From NCBI GenBank assembly GCA_017550165.1, contig JAFZQH010000022.1:62001-126000 (forward strand): 64,000 bases of DNA, given 5' to 3'. The notes below the pieces were generated by a model that had not been told where the DNA came from, did no database searches, and saw nothing but the letters and a program-made list of their open reading frames with translations. Below are positions 44,814 through 53,140 of the stretch, piece after piece. The position numbers were made by a program, and so were the translations under genes. How positions within the stretch are numbered: the stretch's first letter is position 1; each line of letters starts with the position of its first letter. The stretch is from Lachnospiraceae bacterium. GTDB taxonomy: Bacteria > Bacillota > Clostridia > Lachnospirales > Lachnospiraceae.

Positions 44814-46664
44814 TTATCGTGGCTTAATAAACTCGCCTGTCACGGGAGCCGACTTACCCGTTCCTGTTCCGGTTGTTCCTGAACCACTGGTTCCTCCACT
44901 GGCCGTAGTTTTAATGGTAAGGGGTAATGATACAGATCCGTCTTCAAATACAGCCGTAAGCTCATGTGATCCGGTATTCAGCTCATCAAGCAAGCCTCTG
45001 TACACGGTTAGCTTAGCTGTGCTGCCTGATATGGATACTTCATATTCCTCACCCTCATAGAGCTCAATATCATCCAGAAGCAATCCGAGAAATTCACCCA
45101 GGTCTTCATCATCCTCTTTACCTACGGTAACAACAAGATGAGATGTACTTCCCTTAACATAAGCAGGATTCTTGATGGTACTGTCGGTAGTCTTACCGGT
45201 AACATTGGTTACCTTATAGCCACCGTCTTCACCATCGTCAAAGTAGGCATATAATACTACATCTTCATCACCCATTGTAAATGTGGTGCTCCTGCTGGTT
45301 GTACTGGTGCTTGTACCTTTAAACTTTACGCCCCCCGAATGTACAACCCACTTAATAAACTTACTGTCATCATCTGCCTCTGCGTATAAATACACCGTTT
45401 TACCTTTTTCTGCGCTATCTATTTCATATTCAATTTTATGTGATGAATCAGAATATGCATTGGCATCACCCTCACCATCGCCCTTGGCCTCTATCGTGAT
45501 AGAGTTGCCTGTTGTGCTCTTCCACTGGGCTTGAAGCGTCATAGAAGATGAAATATTTACCTCACCCTTATCTAAATATTCATTTCCGGATCCGTCTTTT
45601 TGTGTATTCCATCCCATAAACACTTTCCCGGAATTTGTAAACTGATTAGCTCTAAGCTTCGTCGCTACACCACTCGGAATATATTGAAGATACGATGATT
45701 GCCCTGCACCATTAGATTCAAATGTAACAACAACAGCATCCTTACCATTTATTGATACTTTATCAATTTTAGTGGAGCTGTTTTCTATTATTCCATCTGA
45801 CGATTTGGCACTTATCGCTTTTCCGGAACCACTATTTGTTACAGTACCTCCGGAATGAGTGAATGTATCACTATCGCCTATACTAACAGTAGGATTTGAG
45901 CCTGCACTGGTCACACTACCGTTATTCATTATCACATCTGCAGAATCCGACAATAATATGGCTGTACCTTCTTTGCTGCTTATGGTTATATCATTAGCAG
46001 CTTTTGAATTGATTCCGCCTTTAGCTGTCGGACTTAAATATGATTTCTTATCAATCTCAGCAGAACCGTCTTTTATTGAAACAGCCTGTCCGCTCCCGGT
46101 ATTCTTAATCGTTCCACCGTTAATATTAGCCTTAGCACTGCTACCGTCTATGACTACAGCAGGATCACTTCCCGAATACTCGACAGAACCTCCGTTAATT
46201 GTAAAACTTCCATTGTCATTAACTGTGACTATTGAATCGCTTCCGGATTTCGAAAGCTTACCGTTGGTGTTTTTAAAAGAACCTGATTCAGATACAACAA
46301 TACCCTTGCCAGTTCCGGAGAGATTAGTAGTTCCCGAACCGGCCATTTCTAAAGTCCCTTTTACATTAATGGTATCTGCACTTAAGGTATGACCATTATA
46401 ATGAATAACAACATTAGTATTAGCTTTAATATTCAACTCAGAAGCTGATATATCGGCCTTTAATGCAATAGTTGTTTTGCCTGATGTTGTTGCGTTATTA
46501 ATAGCATCCTCTAGCTCAGAAGTACTGCTTACTTTTTTCACTTCATCCGCTGCATGTATCACCTGCTCCGGATACAGGCCTGCGAAATTAGTCATTCCCA
46601 GCATCAGGGTAATGGCAAAACATATTATTATTGATTTGTGTTTTCTGATCTTCATACCCAACAT
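44814..46664 (-). CDS. Secreted beta-repeat surface protein
   Basis: The 616-residue exported protein has a signal peptide at about 1-39 (charged start, hydrophobic core, HAADE cleavage area). Residues 45-310 are Gly/Ser/Asn-rich short repeats that look like a parallel beta-helix (GKGIVVSESGS, GSAEIDKKS). At 315-390 there is a Listeria-Bacteroides (Flg_new) repeat (VFMGWNTQKDGSGNEYLDKG, LQAQW), then a second beta repeat (FIKWVVHSGG...LYAYFDD) and an Ig-like tail. No LPxTG or transmembrane anchor; it ends PVTGEFIKPR. Probably shed or cell-wall associated. The first ATG has GAGG eight bases upstream. Confidence 0.8.
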   Translation of the reverse strand: MLGMKIRKHKSIIICFAITLMLGMTNFAGLYPEQVIHAADEVKKVSSTSELEDAINNATTSGKTTIALKADISASELNIKANTNVVIHYNGHTLSADTINVKGTLEMAGSGTTNLSGTGKGIVVSESGSFKNTNGKLSKSGSDSIVTVNDNGSFTINGGSVEYSGSDPAVVIDGSSAKANINGGTIKNTGSGQAVSIKDGSAEIDKKSYLSPTAKGGINSKAANDITISSKEGTAILLSDSADVIMNNGSVTSAGSNPTVSIGDSDTFTHSGGTVTNSGSGKAISAKSSDGIIENSSTKIDKVSINGKDAVVVTFESNGAGQSSYLQYIPSGVATKLRANQFTNSGKVFMGWNTQKDGSGNEYLDKGEVNISSSMTLQAQWKSTTGNSITIEAKGDGEGDANAYSDSSHKIEYEIDSAEKGKTVYLYAEADDDSKFIKWVVHSGGVKFKGTSTSTTSRSTTFTMGDEDVVLYAYFDDGEDGGYKVTNVTGKTTDSTIKNPAYVKGSTSHLVVTVGKEDDEDLGEFLGLLLDDIELYEGEEYEVSISGSTAKLTVYRGLLDELNTGSHELTAVFEDGSVSLPLTIKTTASGGTSGSGTTGTGTGKSAPVTGEFIKPR

Positions 46665-46690
46665 CTTCTCAACCTCACATTCTTTGGTGA

Positions 46691-46740
46691 CCCATTTCCC
46701 TCAAAATGGGTGCACATCTTACAGACCCCTAAGGGGCCTG
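46691..46740 (-). promoter_or_regulatory. Two hairpins in the surface protein leader
   Basis: CCCATTT/AAATGGG (46691-46710) and CAGACCCC/GGGGCCTG (46722-46740; paired with a G-U on the minus RNA). They sit in a leader of about 140 bases. No known riboswitch consensus was recognised and no T tract follows. Confidence 0.55.
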
Positions 46741-46811
46741 ATACACTATATATAGTATTTTTTAGGTAATTCCACACTAATAAAGCAAAATATCTGAAAA
46801 TTTGTGACAAC

Positions 46812-46840
46812 ATTATATAATATTTATGACAATAAATCAA
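46812..46840 (-). promoter_or_regulatory. Surface protein promoter
   Basis: Minus strand: TTGATT (46835-46840), 17 bases, TATAAT (46812-46817). Confidence 0.6.
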
Positions 46841-46910
46841 GATAATTCCAAAGAAATGTCAATATAAAGAAATAATTAAGAAAATATACAATAACGCTTA
46901 AATGAATAAA

Positions 46911-46929
46911 GGGGGCATATTTACCCCCC
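46911..46929 (-). terminator. trpS terminator
   Basis: GGGGG and CCCCC flank CATATTTA; the minus-strand tail is TTTATTCATTT. It lies about 10 bases after the trpS stop. Confidence 0.7.
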
Positions 46930-46939
46930 CCAAATGACC

Positions 46940-47944
46940 TTATCTTATACGTTCGGGGAAGCCCACTTTCTTCTGGACCTTCCGTAACGTCTTTGTTGCG
47001 ATATAGTTTGCTTTTTCAGCATTTGCCTTGATTATCCCATCGATATAGGCTTTATCCTTCTGCAGCCTCTCGAATTCACTCTGCACCGGTGAAAGTACGG
47101 AAACCACCGTCTCTCCCACTGCGGTCTTAAGCTCAGCATAACCCTTGCCGTCGAACTCTTTCACAGCCTCTTCCGGCGTGATATTCTTGCATGTACAGTA
47201 GATATCAAGGAGGTTTCTTACTCCGAGCTGACTATCGTTATAAGCGATATTTGCCTCGGAATCCGTCACTGCCCGTTTGAACTTACGCATAATATCATCC
47301 GGCTTATCCATGAGATACACACTGGCGTTGGGGTTCTCGTCGGATTTGCTCATTTTCTTCGTAGGTTCCTGAAGGCTCATGATACGCGCCCCCTGCTTGC
47401 CGATATAGGGTTCAGGGATGGTAAACACATCACCGTAGATCGCGTTAAACCTCTGGGCGATATCTCTTGTGATCTCCAGGTGCTGGAGCTGATCATTTCC
47501 AACGGGTACCACGTCAGACTGGTACAACAGGATATCCGCCGCCATCAATACAGGATACGTGAAAAGCCCTGCATTTATATTATCAGCATGCTTAGCAGAC
47601 TTGTCCTTAAACTGGGTCATGCGGTTAAGCTCACCCATGTATGTGAAGCAGTTAAGCACCCAGGCCAGTTCTGCATGGCCTGAAACATGGGACTGATAGT
47701 AAATGCAGTTTTTCACAGGGTCGAGACCGGCAGCGATATAAAGAGTCAAGAGATTTCTCGCTCTCTTCCTGAGCTCAGCCGGGTCCTGCCTTATGGTGAT
47801 GGAATGCAGATCCACCACGCTGTAAAAGCACTCGTATTCCTCGCTTAATTTCACCCAGTTCTTTAAAGCACCCAGGTAATTGCCCAGAGTCAGTGTCCCG
47901 GTAGCCTGCATCCCGCTAAAGAGGACTTTCTTTCCGTCTATCAT
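46940..47944 (-). CDS. trpS: Tryptophanyl-tRNA synthetase
   Basis: The 334-residue class I enzyme has the HIGH-equivalent GTLTLGNYLGA near the start and KKMSKSDEN near residue 198. The start is ATG 47944 (MIDGKKVLFSG) behind GGAGG; the frame extends 16 codons upstream without support. The leader is too short for a T-box. Confidence 0.97.
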   Translation of the reverse strand: MIDGKKVLFSGMQATGTLTLGNYLGALKNWVKLSEEYECFYSVVDLHSITIRQDPAELRKRARNLLTLYIAAGLDPVKNCIYYQSHVSGHAELAWVLNCFTYMGELNRMTQFKDKSAKHADNINAGLFTYPVLMAADILLYQSDVVPVGNDQLQHLEITRDIAQRFNAIYGDVFTIPEPYIGKQGARIMSLQEPTKKMSKSDENPNASVYLMDKPDDIMRKFKRAVTDSEANIAYNDSQLGVRNLLDIYCTCKNITPEEAVKEFDGKGYAELKTAVGETVVSVLSPVQSEFERLQKDKAYIDGIIKANAEKANYIATKTLRKVQKKVGFPERIR

Positions 47945-47958
47945 TACAAACCTCCAAA

Positions 47959-47989
47959 TTATCATGTACATAAACTTTAAACATGATAA
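47959..47989. promoter_or_regulatory. Nine-base inverted repeat in the trpS leader
   Basis: TTATCATGT (47959-47967) and ACATGATAA (47981-47989) are perfect inverted repeats with a 13-base loop, four bases upstream of the GGAGG. It could be an operator or a leader hairpin affecting ribosome access. Confidence 0.45.
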
Positions 47990-48011
47990 CACTCTCTCAT
48001 ACTCTTGTAAA

Positions 48012-48039
48012 GAAGGAGACCGTATCCACGGCCCCCTTC
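48012..48039 (-). terminator. Terminator after the DUF5662 gene
   Basis: On the minus RNA a 12-bp stem forms around GGAT, including two G-U pairs, followed by TTTACAAG. The plus strand would have two mismatches, so it acts on minus transcripts. Confidence 0.65.
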
Positions 48040-48059
48040 CGGGTTACAAACCATATCAT

Positions 48060-48674
48060 TTATACAAGCTTTACATCATCCGCCAGCAGGCCCAGCACCA
48101 TGTTCCTGAGTTTCCTGGTCCTCATCTTCAGGACGGCGTTGCGGATATATTTGATCGTAAAATCTTCTCCCTTTTTCTCAAGCATGACAAGCAGCTTCTC
48201 CAGCTGTTTTCTGGTCTCCGGATGGATCCAATGGCGTTTCATATATGTCTTGTAATAATCCAGGGGTGAGGAATCATTGTAGGCTTTGCCCTTGTATATC
48301 TTCGATGCCACAAGGCGGTCAATGAACATCTCGTAGACGTATTTTTCAGGCATCTTGACGGCGACCAGGTTTTCCCCGGGCTTGTTGCTGTAATCGTTCC
48401 AGTATTCAAAATGATGCTTATTTCTTCCCTTATGATGGATCCAAGCCGCTGAATAGCCCTTAACGTCACGCTCAGCCACATTGGGGCTGCGATACCCCTG
48501 GAAAAAGAGGCATCCGTTGATAAACTCCACCGGAGAATACTTCGACAGGTCATGAGTTATCCCCTGCTTTATAAGCCCTACCGAGAAGCAATATTTCAAA
48601 ACCAGCAGCTTGTGTGCCGTAATAGTCTTAAAATGATCTACAGCCTTCATAAATACATCCTCATCCTCTATCAT
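48060..48674 (-). CDS. DUF5662 family protein
   Basis: The 204-residue protein matches DUF5662: THDLSKYSPVEF near residue 42 and HHKGRNKHHFEYW near 80. The histidine/aspartate pattern suggests an HD-like metal site, but the activity is not known. The first ATG has no ribosome site. An internal ATG at 48650 with AGGATG upstream is a better start and would shorten the protein by eight residues. Divergent from the DUF1292 gene. Confidence 0.8.
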   Translation of the reverse strand: MIEDEDVFMKAVDHFKTITAHKLLVLKYCFSVGLIKQGITHDLSKYSPVEFINGCLFFQGYRSPNVAERDVKGYSAAWIHHKGRNKHHFEYWNDYSNKPGENLVAVKMPEKYVYEMFIDRLVASKIYKGKAYNDSSPLDYYKTYMKRHWIHPETRKQLEKLLVMLEKKGEDFTIKYIRNAVLKMRTRKLRNMVLGLLADDVKLV

Positions 48675-48819
48675 TGATCAAAATTTCTATAATTATAGCA
48701 TTTATTTATTGATTTGCATATGACAATCTCGACTTTACAATTTCAAATAATTTACATTTACGTGTTTTTCCACATATAGTATTATATGATTTCTTCGGCA
48801 CAATATATGCGAAAAAGGC

Positions 48820-48848
48820 TTGCATTTACACAGATGTTCTAATATCAT
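48820..48848 (+). promoter_or_regulatory. DUF1292 gene promoter
   Basis: TTGCAT (48820-48825), 17 bases, TATCAT (48843-48848). Confidence 0.5.
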
Positions 48849-48907
48849 TAATATGTAAGGATTGTCTAACCCTTACCCAAGGAATTAAAGGATATGGAGG
48901 AGTAATA

Positions 48908-49222
48908 ATGAGTGACAAGGATTTAAACAATTTTGAAGATACAGCAGAAGATCTGGACGAAATGTACGTTACACTGACCTTTGACGACGGCGAGGAGGAG
49001 GAATGCGAAGTCATCACCATCTTCGAAGCCAAGGGCCGCGACTACATCGCCCTTATCCCCGTAGAGACCATGGATGAAGAAGACTCCGAGATCTACTTCT
49101 ACCGCTACAAGGAAGACGCTGAAGGCAACCCTTCCCTCGAGAACATCGAAGCCGACGACGAATACGACCTGGTGGTGGACGCCTTCGACGAGCTCATCGA
49201 AGAAGCCGACGAGGAGGATTAG
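48908..49222 (+). CDS. DUF1292 family small acidic protein
   Basis: A 104-residue, very acidic protein of the DUF1292 (YrzB-like) family: YVTLTFDDGEEEECEVITIF, then YIALIPVE and IYFYRYKED. Function unknown; in other Firmicutes it lies near alaS/ruvX, but here it stands alone. GGAGG precedes the ATG. The second half is richer in GC and C-ending codons than the surroundings. Confidence 0.9.
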   Translation: MSDKDLNNFEDTAEDLDEMYVTLTFDDGEEEECEVITIFEAKGRDYIALIPVETMDEEDSEIYFYRYKEDAEGNPSLENIEADDEYDLVVDAFDELIEEADEED

Positions 49223-49263
49223 ATTTATTTAATAGATAAGAATTTAAAGGTTGTACATTAACG

Positions 49264-49292
49264 ACAAGACAGGGGACGGTTCTCTGTCTTGT
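49264..49292 (+). terminator. DUF1292 gene terminator
   Basis: ACAAGACAG pairs with CTGTCTTGT around GGGGACGGTTCT-type loop, followed by TTTATATT. Confidence 0.8.
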
Positions 49293-49325
49293 TTTATATT
49301 GAAAAATAGAAAGGATTAATATAAA

Positions 49326-49457
49326 GGCCGGAGAAATGTATTAATCGAAACGTCTTTGGGAACGTCGGTTCTTAGCGAAATCGAAGATTGAGCTTAGAAC
49401 CGCTACGCTTTCCAACGAAGCGGAAGCGTCGTTTCGATAAATAGCATTTCTTCGGCC
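49326..49457 (+). repeat. Structured palindromic element, copy E
   Basis: The outer arms GGCCGGAGAAATG.. and ..GCATTTCTTCGGCC pair, with GAAACG/CGTTTC next to the core. The core has GGTTCT/AGAACC, hairpin AATC-GAA-GATT, the stem TTGGGAA/TTTCCAA (one G-U) and GAAGCGGAAGCGT. Its end is 10 bases from the symporter stop. The left arm repeats ATAAAGGCCGGAG of the terminator at 18.37 kb. Confidence 0.88.
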
Positions 49458-49466
49458 GATTTTAGT

Positions 49467-51176
49467 TTAACTCCTATAAACCTGCATATCGAGGCATCCT
49501 TCGCTTTTCGCGACGATGGTGGACACCGCCACATCCCCAAGGCAATTACTCATACATCTGAACATCCCTATAAACGAATCAATCCCCATAACCAGCCCGA
49601 TAGCCTCCACCGGTACCCCAAGCTGGGTTAAGAGCACCGACAGGCAGATAAGCCCGGAACCGGGAATGCCGGGTGCTCCAATGGAAAGAACGATGATAGA
49701 GATCACCATGGATACAAGGGCTCCTGTGGTAATCTCAACGCCGTAGATCTTCGCCAGAGCCAAAGCAAACACCGCCATATGAACGCAGGTCCCGTCCATA
49801 TTTACAGTAGCTCCCAAAGGGATAGACAAAGTATATATCTTCTTATCAATACCGATCTTCTTCTCGCAAGCCTCCATATTCAAGGGAATAGCCGCATTAG
49901 AAGACGCCATGGAGAATACCTGGATCATGGTGGCAGCGTATTTGCGGATAAAGGGAATAGGATTAAGCCTTCCCACCACAACCATCAGCAGGCAGTAGAC
50001 TGCCATCATGCATACAAGGCCGAAGAGGAAGGTCAGGATAATGCCCAGAACCGAGATCAGGGACTCGGCACCCATAGTAACCATCATGGACATCATGGAA
50101 CAGAAAACCGCAATGGGCATTACTTTAATGATCATGGTAGTGACCTTGAGGAAGAGGTCATTAAGTTCCTTGAACAAAATCTTCAGGGAGGCAGCATATT
50201 TTCCCAAAAGAGCCGTTGCTATGCCAAAAAGAATAGCCATAAAAATAAGCTGAAGCATGTTAGATTTTTGGAAGGGATCAATGATATTGGTTGGAATGAT
50301 GTTCATTATCATGTCTTTAATTGAAAAATCCACATGCTGGGTAGTAATAGACGTTATATTAGCCTCCACATGCTCAGCCAGGGCGATATTTCCCGGTTTG
50401 AACAGGTTAAAAGCTCCAATCCCCACAAAGGCAGCAACCACTGTTGTAAAAAGATAGGTTCCGAAGACCTTGGCGCCTATCCTTCCCAGTGCCGAAATAT
50501 CCGAGAATTGCATGATGCAGGAAATGATGGAGAAAAACACAACAGGGGCCACCACCATTTTCAGGGCACTCAGATACATATCCTTAATTGGAACCAGAAC
50601 CTCTGAATTAATGACATTATTAATATCCGGGGACAAGAGTCCGGTGGCGATAAGGCCCACAATAACACCCATAACCAGGGCCCCCATCGTAAACAACAAA
50701 AATGCGTGCCTTGCTCTCACAAGGGTCATTATTATATAGTTCTTTCCGTTCCTGTTCTTGTATTTTAGGCCATCAGCCAGGGAACGGAGCATGATATTTC
50801 TTATGGTTTCACGGGTATCATCAGCCACATAGGATTCCATATCGATATTAGCTGAAGCCATGTTTTCCGCCAGAGAATACGCCTCACCGGGAGCGGATAA
50901 TTCGATGGTTATGGTTCCCAGACGGTTTTTAAGGATAATCGAGACCTCCCTGTCATCCCCGGAAGCATCCGACATGAAAGCCACAAGAGACCCCGCTGCT
51001 TCCTCCACTGCAACAACGGCTTTCACCTTTTTTATTTTGTCTTCTTTCCATTTTGTCAGCATCTCATCAACAAATGATGCTAACTCACTGATCCCTTTAT
51101 TGTCCCCACTGAAATTCCTACTGATCCTCATGCTCATTTCCTCTATAACCGTAAAAAAGTTGCTTACATCAATCAA
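49467..51176 (-). CDS. Dicarboxylate/cation symporter fused to an N-terminal GHKL-like domain
   Basis: The 569-residue fusion has a soluble N-terminal domain (about 1-150) resembling a degenerate anti-sigma/GHKL ATPase. KAVVAVEEAAGSLVAFM recalls the N box AVEEALTNAI of RsbW-type kinases without its Asn, and EVSIILKNRLGTITIELSAPGEAYSL follows. From about 155 it is a DAACS (glutamate/dicarboxylate:Na+) symporter with eight helices, the serine-rich hairpin (MASSNAAIPLNMEAC) and MDGTCVHMAVFALAL. It probably imports acidic amino acids or C4-dicarboxylates. The fused domain may gate transport. It follows the helicase gene by 23 bases. Confidence 0.8.
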   Translation of the reverse strand: MIDVSNFFTVIEEMSMRISRNFSGDNKGISELASFVDEMLTKWKEDKIKKVKAVVAVEEAAGSLVAFMSDASGDDREVSIILKNRLGTITIELSAPGEAYSLAENMASANIDMESYVADDTRETIRNIMLRSLADGLKYKNRNGKNYIIMTLVRARHAFLLFTMGALVMGVIVGLIATGLLSPDINNVINSEVLVPIKDMYLSALKMVVAPVVFFSIISCIMQFSDISALGRIGAKVFGTYLFTTVVAAFVGIGAFNLFKPGNIALAEHVEANITSITTQHVDFSIKDMIMNIIPTNIIDPFQKSNMLQLIFMAILFGIATALLGKYAASLKILFKELNDLFLKVTTMIIKVMPIAVFCSMMSMMVTMGAESLISVLGIILTFLFGLVCMMAVYCLLMVVVGRLNPIPFIRKYAATMIQVFSMASSNAAIPLNMEACEKKIGIDKKIYTLSIPLGATVNMDGTCVHMAVFALALAKIYGVEITTGALVSMVISIIVLSIGAPGIPGSGLICLSVLLTQLGVPVEAIGLVMGIDSFIGMFRCMSNCLGDVAVSTIVAKSEGCLDMQVYRS

Positions 51177-51199
51177 TATACTTTATTTATTATCTGTAT

Positions 51200-53041
51200 T
51201 CAATCTTCATTTTCAGGTATATGAAATACTTCTTCTATAAAGCGTGATGGCTCCAGCTTCTTGCTGTAACGTTCCTTTACCGACATAATGATAAGCCTGG
51301 ACTTTGCCCTGGTCATAGCCACATAGAACATCCGCCTCTCCTCTTCCATGGCCGCATCCAGCACCGCCTTTTTGTGGGGCGTGATCCCTTCATTAACATC
51401 GGGGATGATCACATTGGCATACTCCAGGCCCTTGGACTTATGCATAGTAGTAATGATCACACCATCATTTTTCCCGGTCTCTCTTTTCTTCTCAGCCAAT
51501 AGCCTTTTATACTCATCGATATAGTCAAACCACTCATCGAAAGTCTTGTAGCCCTTGGCACAGCCCAGTATCTCCTCATATATATCATTCAGATCGTCGA
51601 AGCTGATACGTCGATAATCCGCATATTCCCGCAGATAATCACGATAACCCACACCCTCGGCGATGAAGTTTATCGCTGCAAAGGGGGACAGGCTGCCTAT
51701 CATCTTAAGCTGGGACCAAAAGTCTTCCAGCCGCTCAATCATATAGTCCTTGTCTTCATAAAACCTGAAGAGATCATCAAAATCCACTTCTTCATGGATC
51801 AGGGCATCCCGTTTGATGTACCTGTTGGGCCTGTTGATGATCTTTAAGAAATCCTCTCTTCTCCTGCTTCCCCGGGCGATCCTGATATAGGCGAATATAT
51901 CCTGAGCTATCCAGTGCTCATAAATATCAGGCATGCCATCACTGCAAATGAAGGGCACGTTATACTCCATCAACTTGCTGATAAGAAGTCCGGGCTGAAG
52001 GTTAGTACGGGTTATGATACAGTAGTCTTTAAGATTTTCCTTGTTTTTATAAGCTTCAGACAGAATCGAGAGGATTTTGGTATTCTCATCAGACAGCTTA
52101 TCGAAGGTGTAATACTCTATGGGTCTTCCCGAAGGCTTGCAGGGCCTTATATCCTTTTTAAAACGCTCTTTGTTATGGGCTATCAGTCTTCCGGCGCCCT
52201 CAATGATCTCCGGGGTAGACCGGTAATTTACATCCAGAACCACCTTTTTTGCATCCTTATAATCCTCAGGAAAAGACAGCATGATCTTAGGCTTTGCTCC
52301 GCGAAAACCGTAGATAGACTGATCATCGTCACCCACAATGAAGATATTGTTCTCCGGTGCAGCAAGAAGCTTAATGATGCGGTATTGCAGCATATTAATG
52401 TCCTGGAACTCATCAATAAGGATGTATTGGTATTTTTTCTGCCACTGGCTTAAGATATCAGGCCTTGCCGTTAAAAGTTCCCAAGTGTAGACCATCATAT
52501 CGTCAAAATCAATAAGTCTTTTTCTTCTGAGAGCTTTATCATAGGAATTATAAATGACCTTGAACTCATCCTCCGAGAAGTTAACGGAATAGTAATTCTC
52601 AAGAGGGATCTGCTCATTCTTGACTATGCCTATCTCATTCAGGGCATTGGAGATGTACTCATTTTCATCATTTACCTCAAAATGATTGGCGGCAATGATC
52701 TCACGGATCAGCTTATACTGCAGGTCTTCACTGATAATGCTGCCTGTGCTGTAGTTATAAGCCAGTTTCAGGATACGGAAAAAGATGGCATGAAAAGTCC
52801 CGAAAGTCACTTTGGTATTGGACTTTCCAATAAGACCGGCATAGCGAAGCTCCATCTCTCTTGCCGCAGCCTTTGTAAATGTAATGACCAGGATCTTTTC
52901 AGGCTCGATATGAGCCTCTTCAGTAAGATATCTGATACGATGAGTAATGACAGCAGTCTTGCCCGACCCCGGCCCCGCCAGGACCAGCATCGGCCCGTCA
53001 ACATGCTGAATTGCAGCTAGTTGAGAACTTGAAAATATCAT
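51200..53041 (-). CDS. UvrD/Rep-type ATP-dependent DNA helicase
   Basis: The 613-residue superfamily 1A helicase has Walker A AGPGSGKTAV near residue 24, motif Ia ITFTKAAAREME, DEFQDIN, GDDDQSIYGFRGA, and near the C-terminus TMHKSKGLEYANVI and VAMTRAK. It is shorter than PcrA/UvrD and lacks their C-terminal extension; it could be a repair helicase paralogue. Together with the symporter it forms a two-gene operon. Confidence 0.93.
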   Translation of the reverse strand: MIFSSSQLAAIQHVDGPMLVLAGPGSGKTAVITHRIRYLTEEAHIEPEKILVITFTKAAAREMELRYAGLIGKSNTKVTFGTFHAIFFRILKLAYNYSTGSIISEDLQYKLIREIIAANHFEVNDENEYISNALNEIGIVKNEQIPLENYYSVNFSEDEFKVIYNSYDKALRRKRLIDFDDMMVYTWELLTARPDILSQWQKKYQYILIDEFQDINMLQYRIIKLLAAPENNIFIVGDDDQSIYGFRGAKPKIMLSFPEDYKDAKKVVLDVNYRSTPEIIEGAGRLIAHNKERFKKDIRPCKPSGRPIEYYTFDKLSDENTKILSILSEAYKNKENLKDYCIITRTNLQPGLLISKLMEYNVPFICSDGMPDIYEHWIAQDIFAYIRIARGSRRREDFLKIINRPNRYIKRDALIHEEVDFDDLFRFYEDKDYMIERLEDFWSQLKMIGSLSPFAAINFIAEGVGYRDYLREYADYRRISFDDLNDIYEEILGCAKGYKTFDEWFDYIDEYKRLLAEKKRETGKNDGVIITTMHKSKGLEYANVIIPDVNEGITPHKKAVLDAAMEEERRMFYVAMTRAKSRLIIMSVKERYSKKLEPSRFIEEVFHIPENED

Positions 53042-53075
53042 AGAATACCTTTCAAAGTAAAGAAAGAAGATAACA

Positions 53076-53129
53076 GGGGGACGAAGCTACTGTATGCAGG
53101 AGTTGTGATATACAATAGCTTCGTCCCCC
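53076..53129. terminator. Long hairpin between gltX and the helicase gene
   Basis: GGGGGACGAAGCTA pairs perfectly with TAGCTTCGTCCCCC (14 bp). After one mismatch TGTAT/ATACA continues the stem, loop of 14. It lies 12 bases after the gltX stop and probably ends it, though no good T tract follows. Confidence 0.6.
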
Positions 53130-53140
53130 GTAACTATTGA

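Noticed and set aside
46665-46810. c-di-GMP or other known riboswitch in the surface protein leader
   Set aside because: Two simple hairpins are present but the conserved aptamer motifs are not.
47945-48059. T-box leaders before trpS, gltX and glyS
   Set aside because: The leaders are 20-60 bases, and no specifier loop or AGGGUGGNACCGCG-like element is present.
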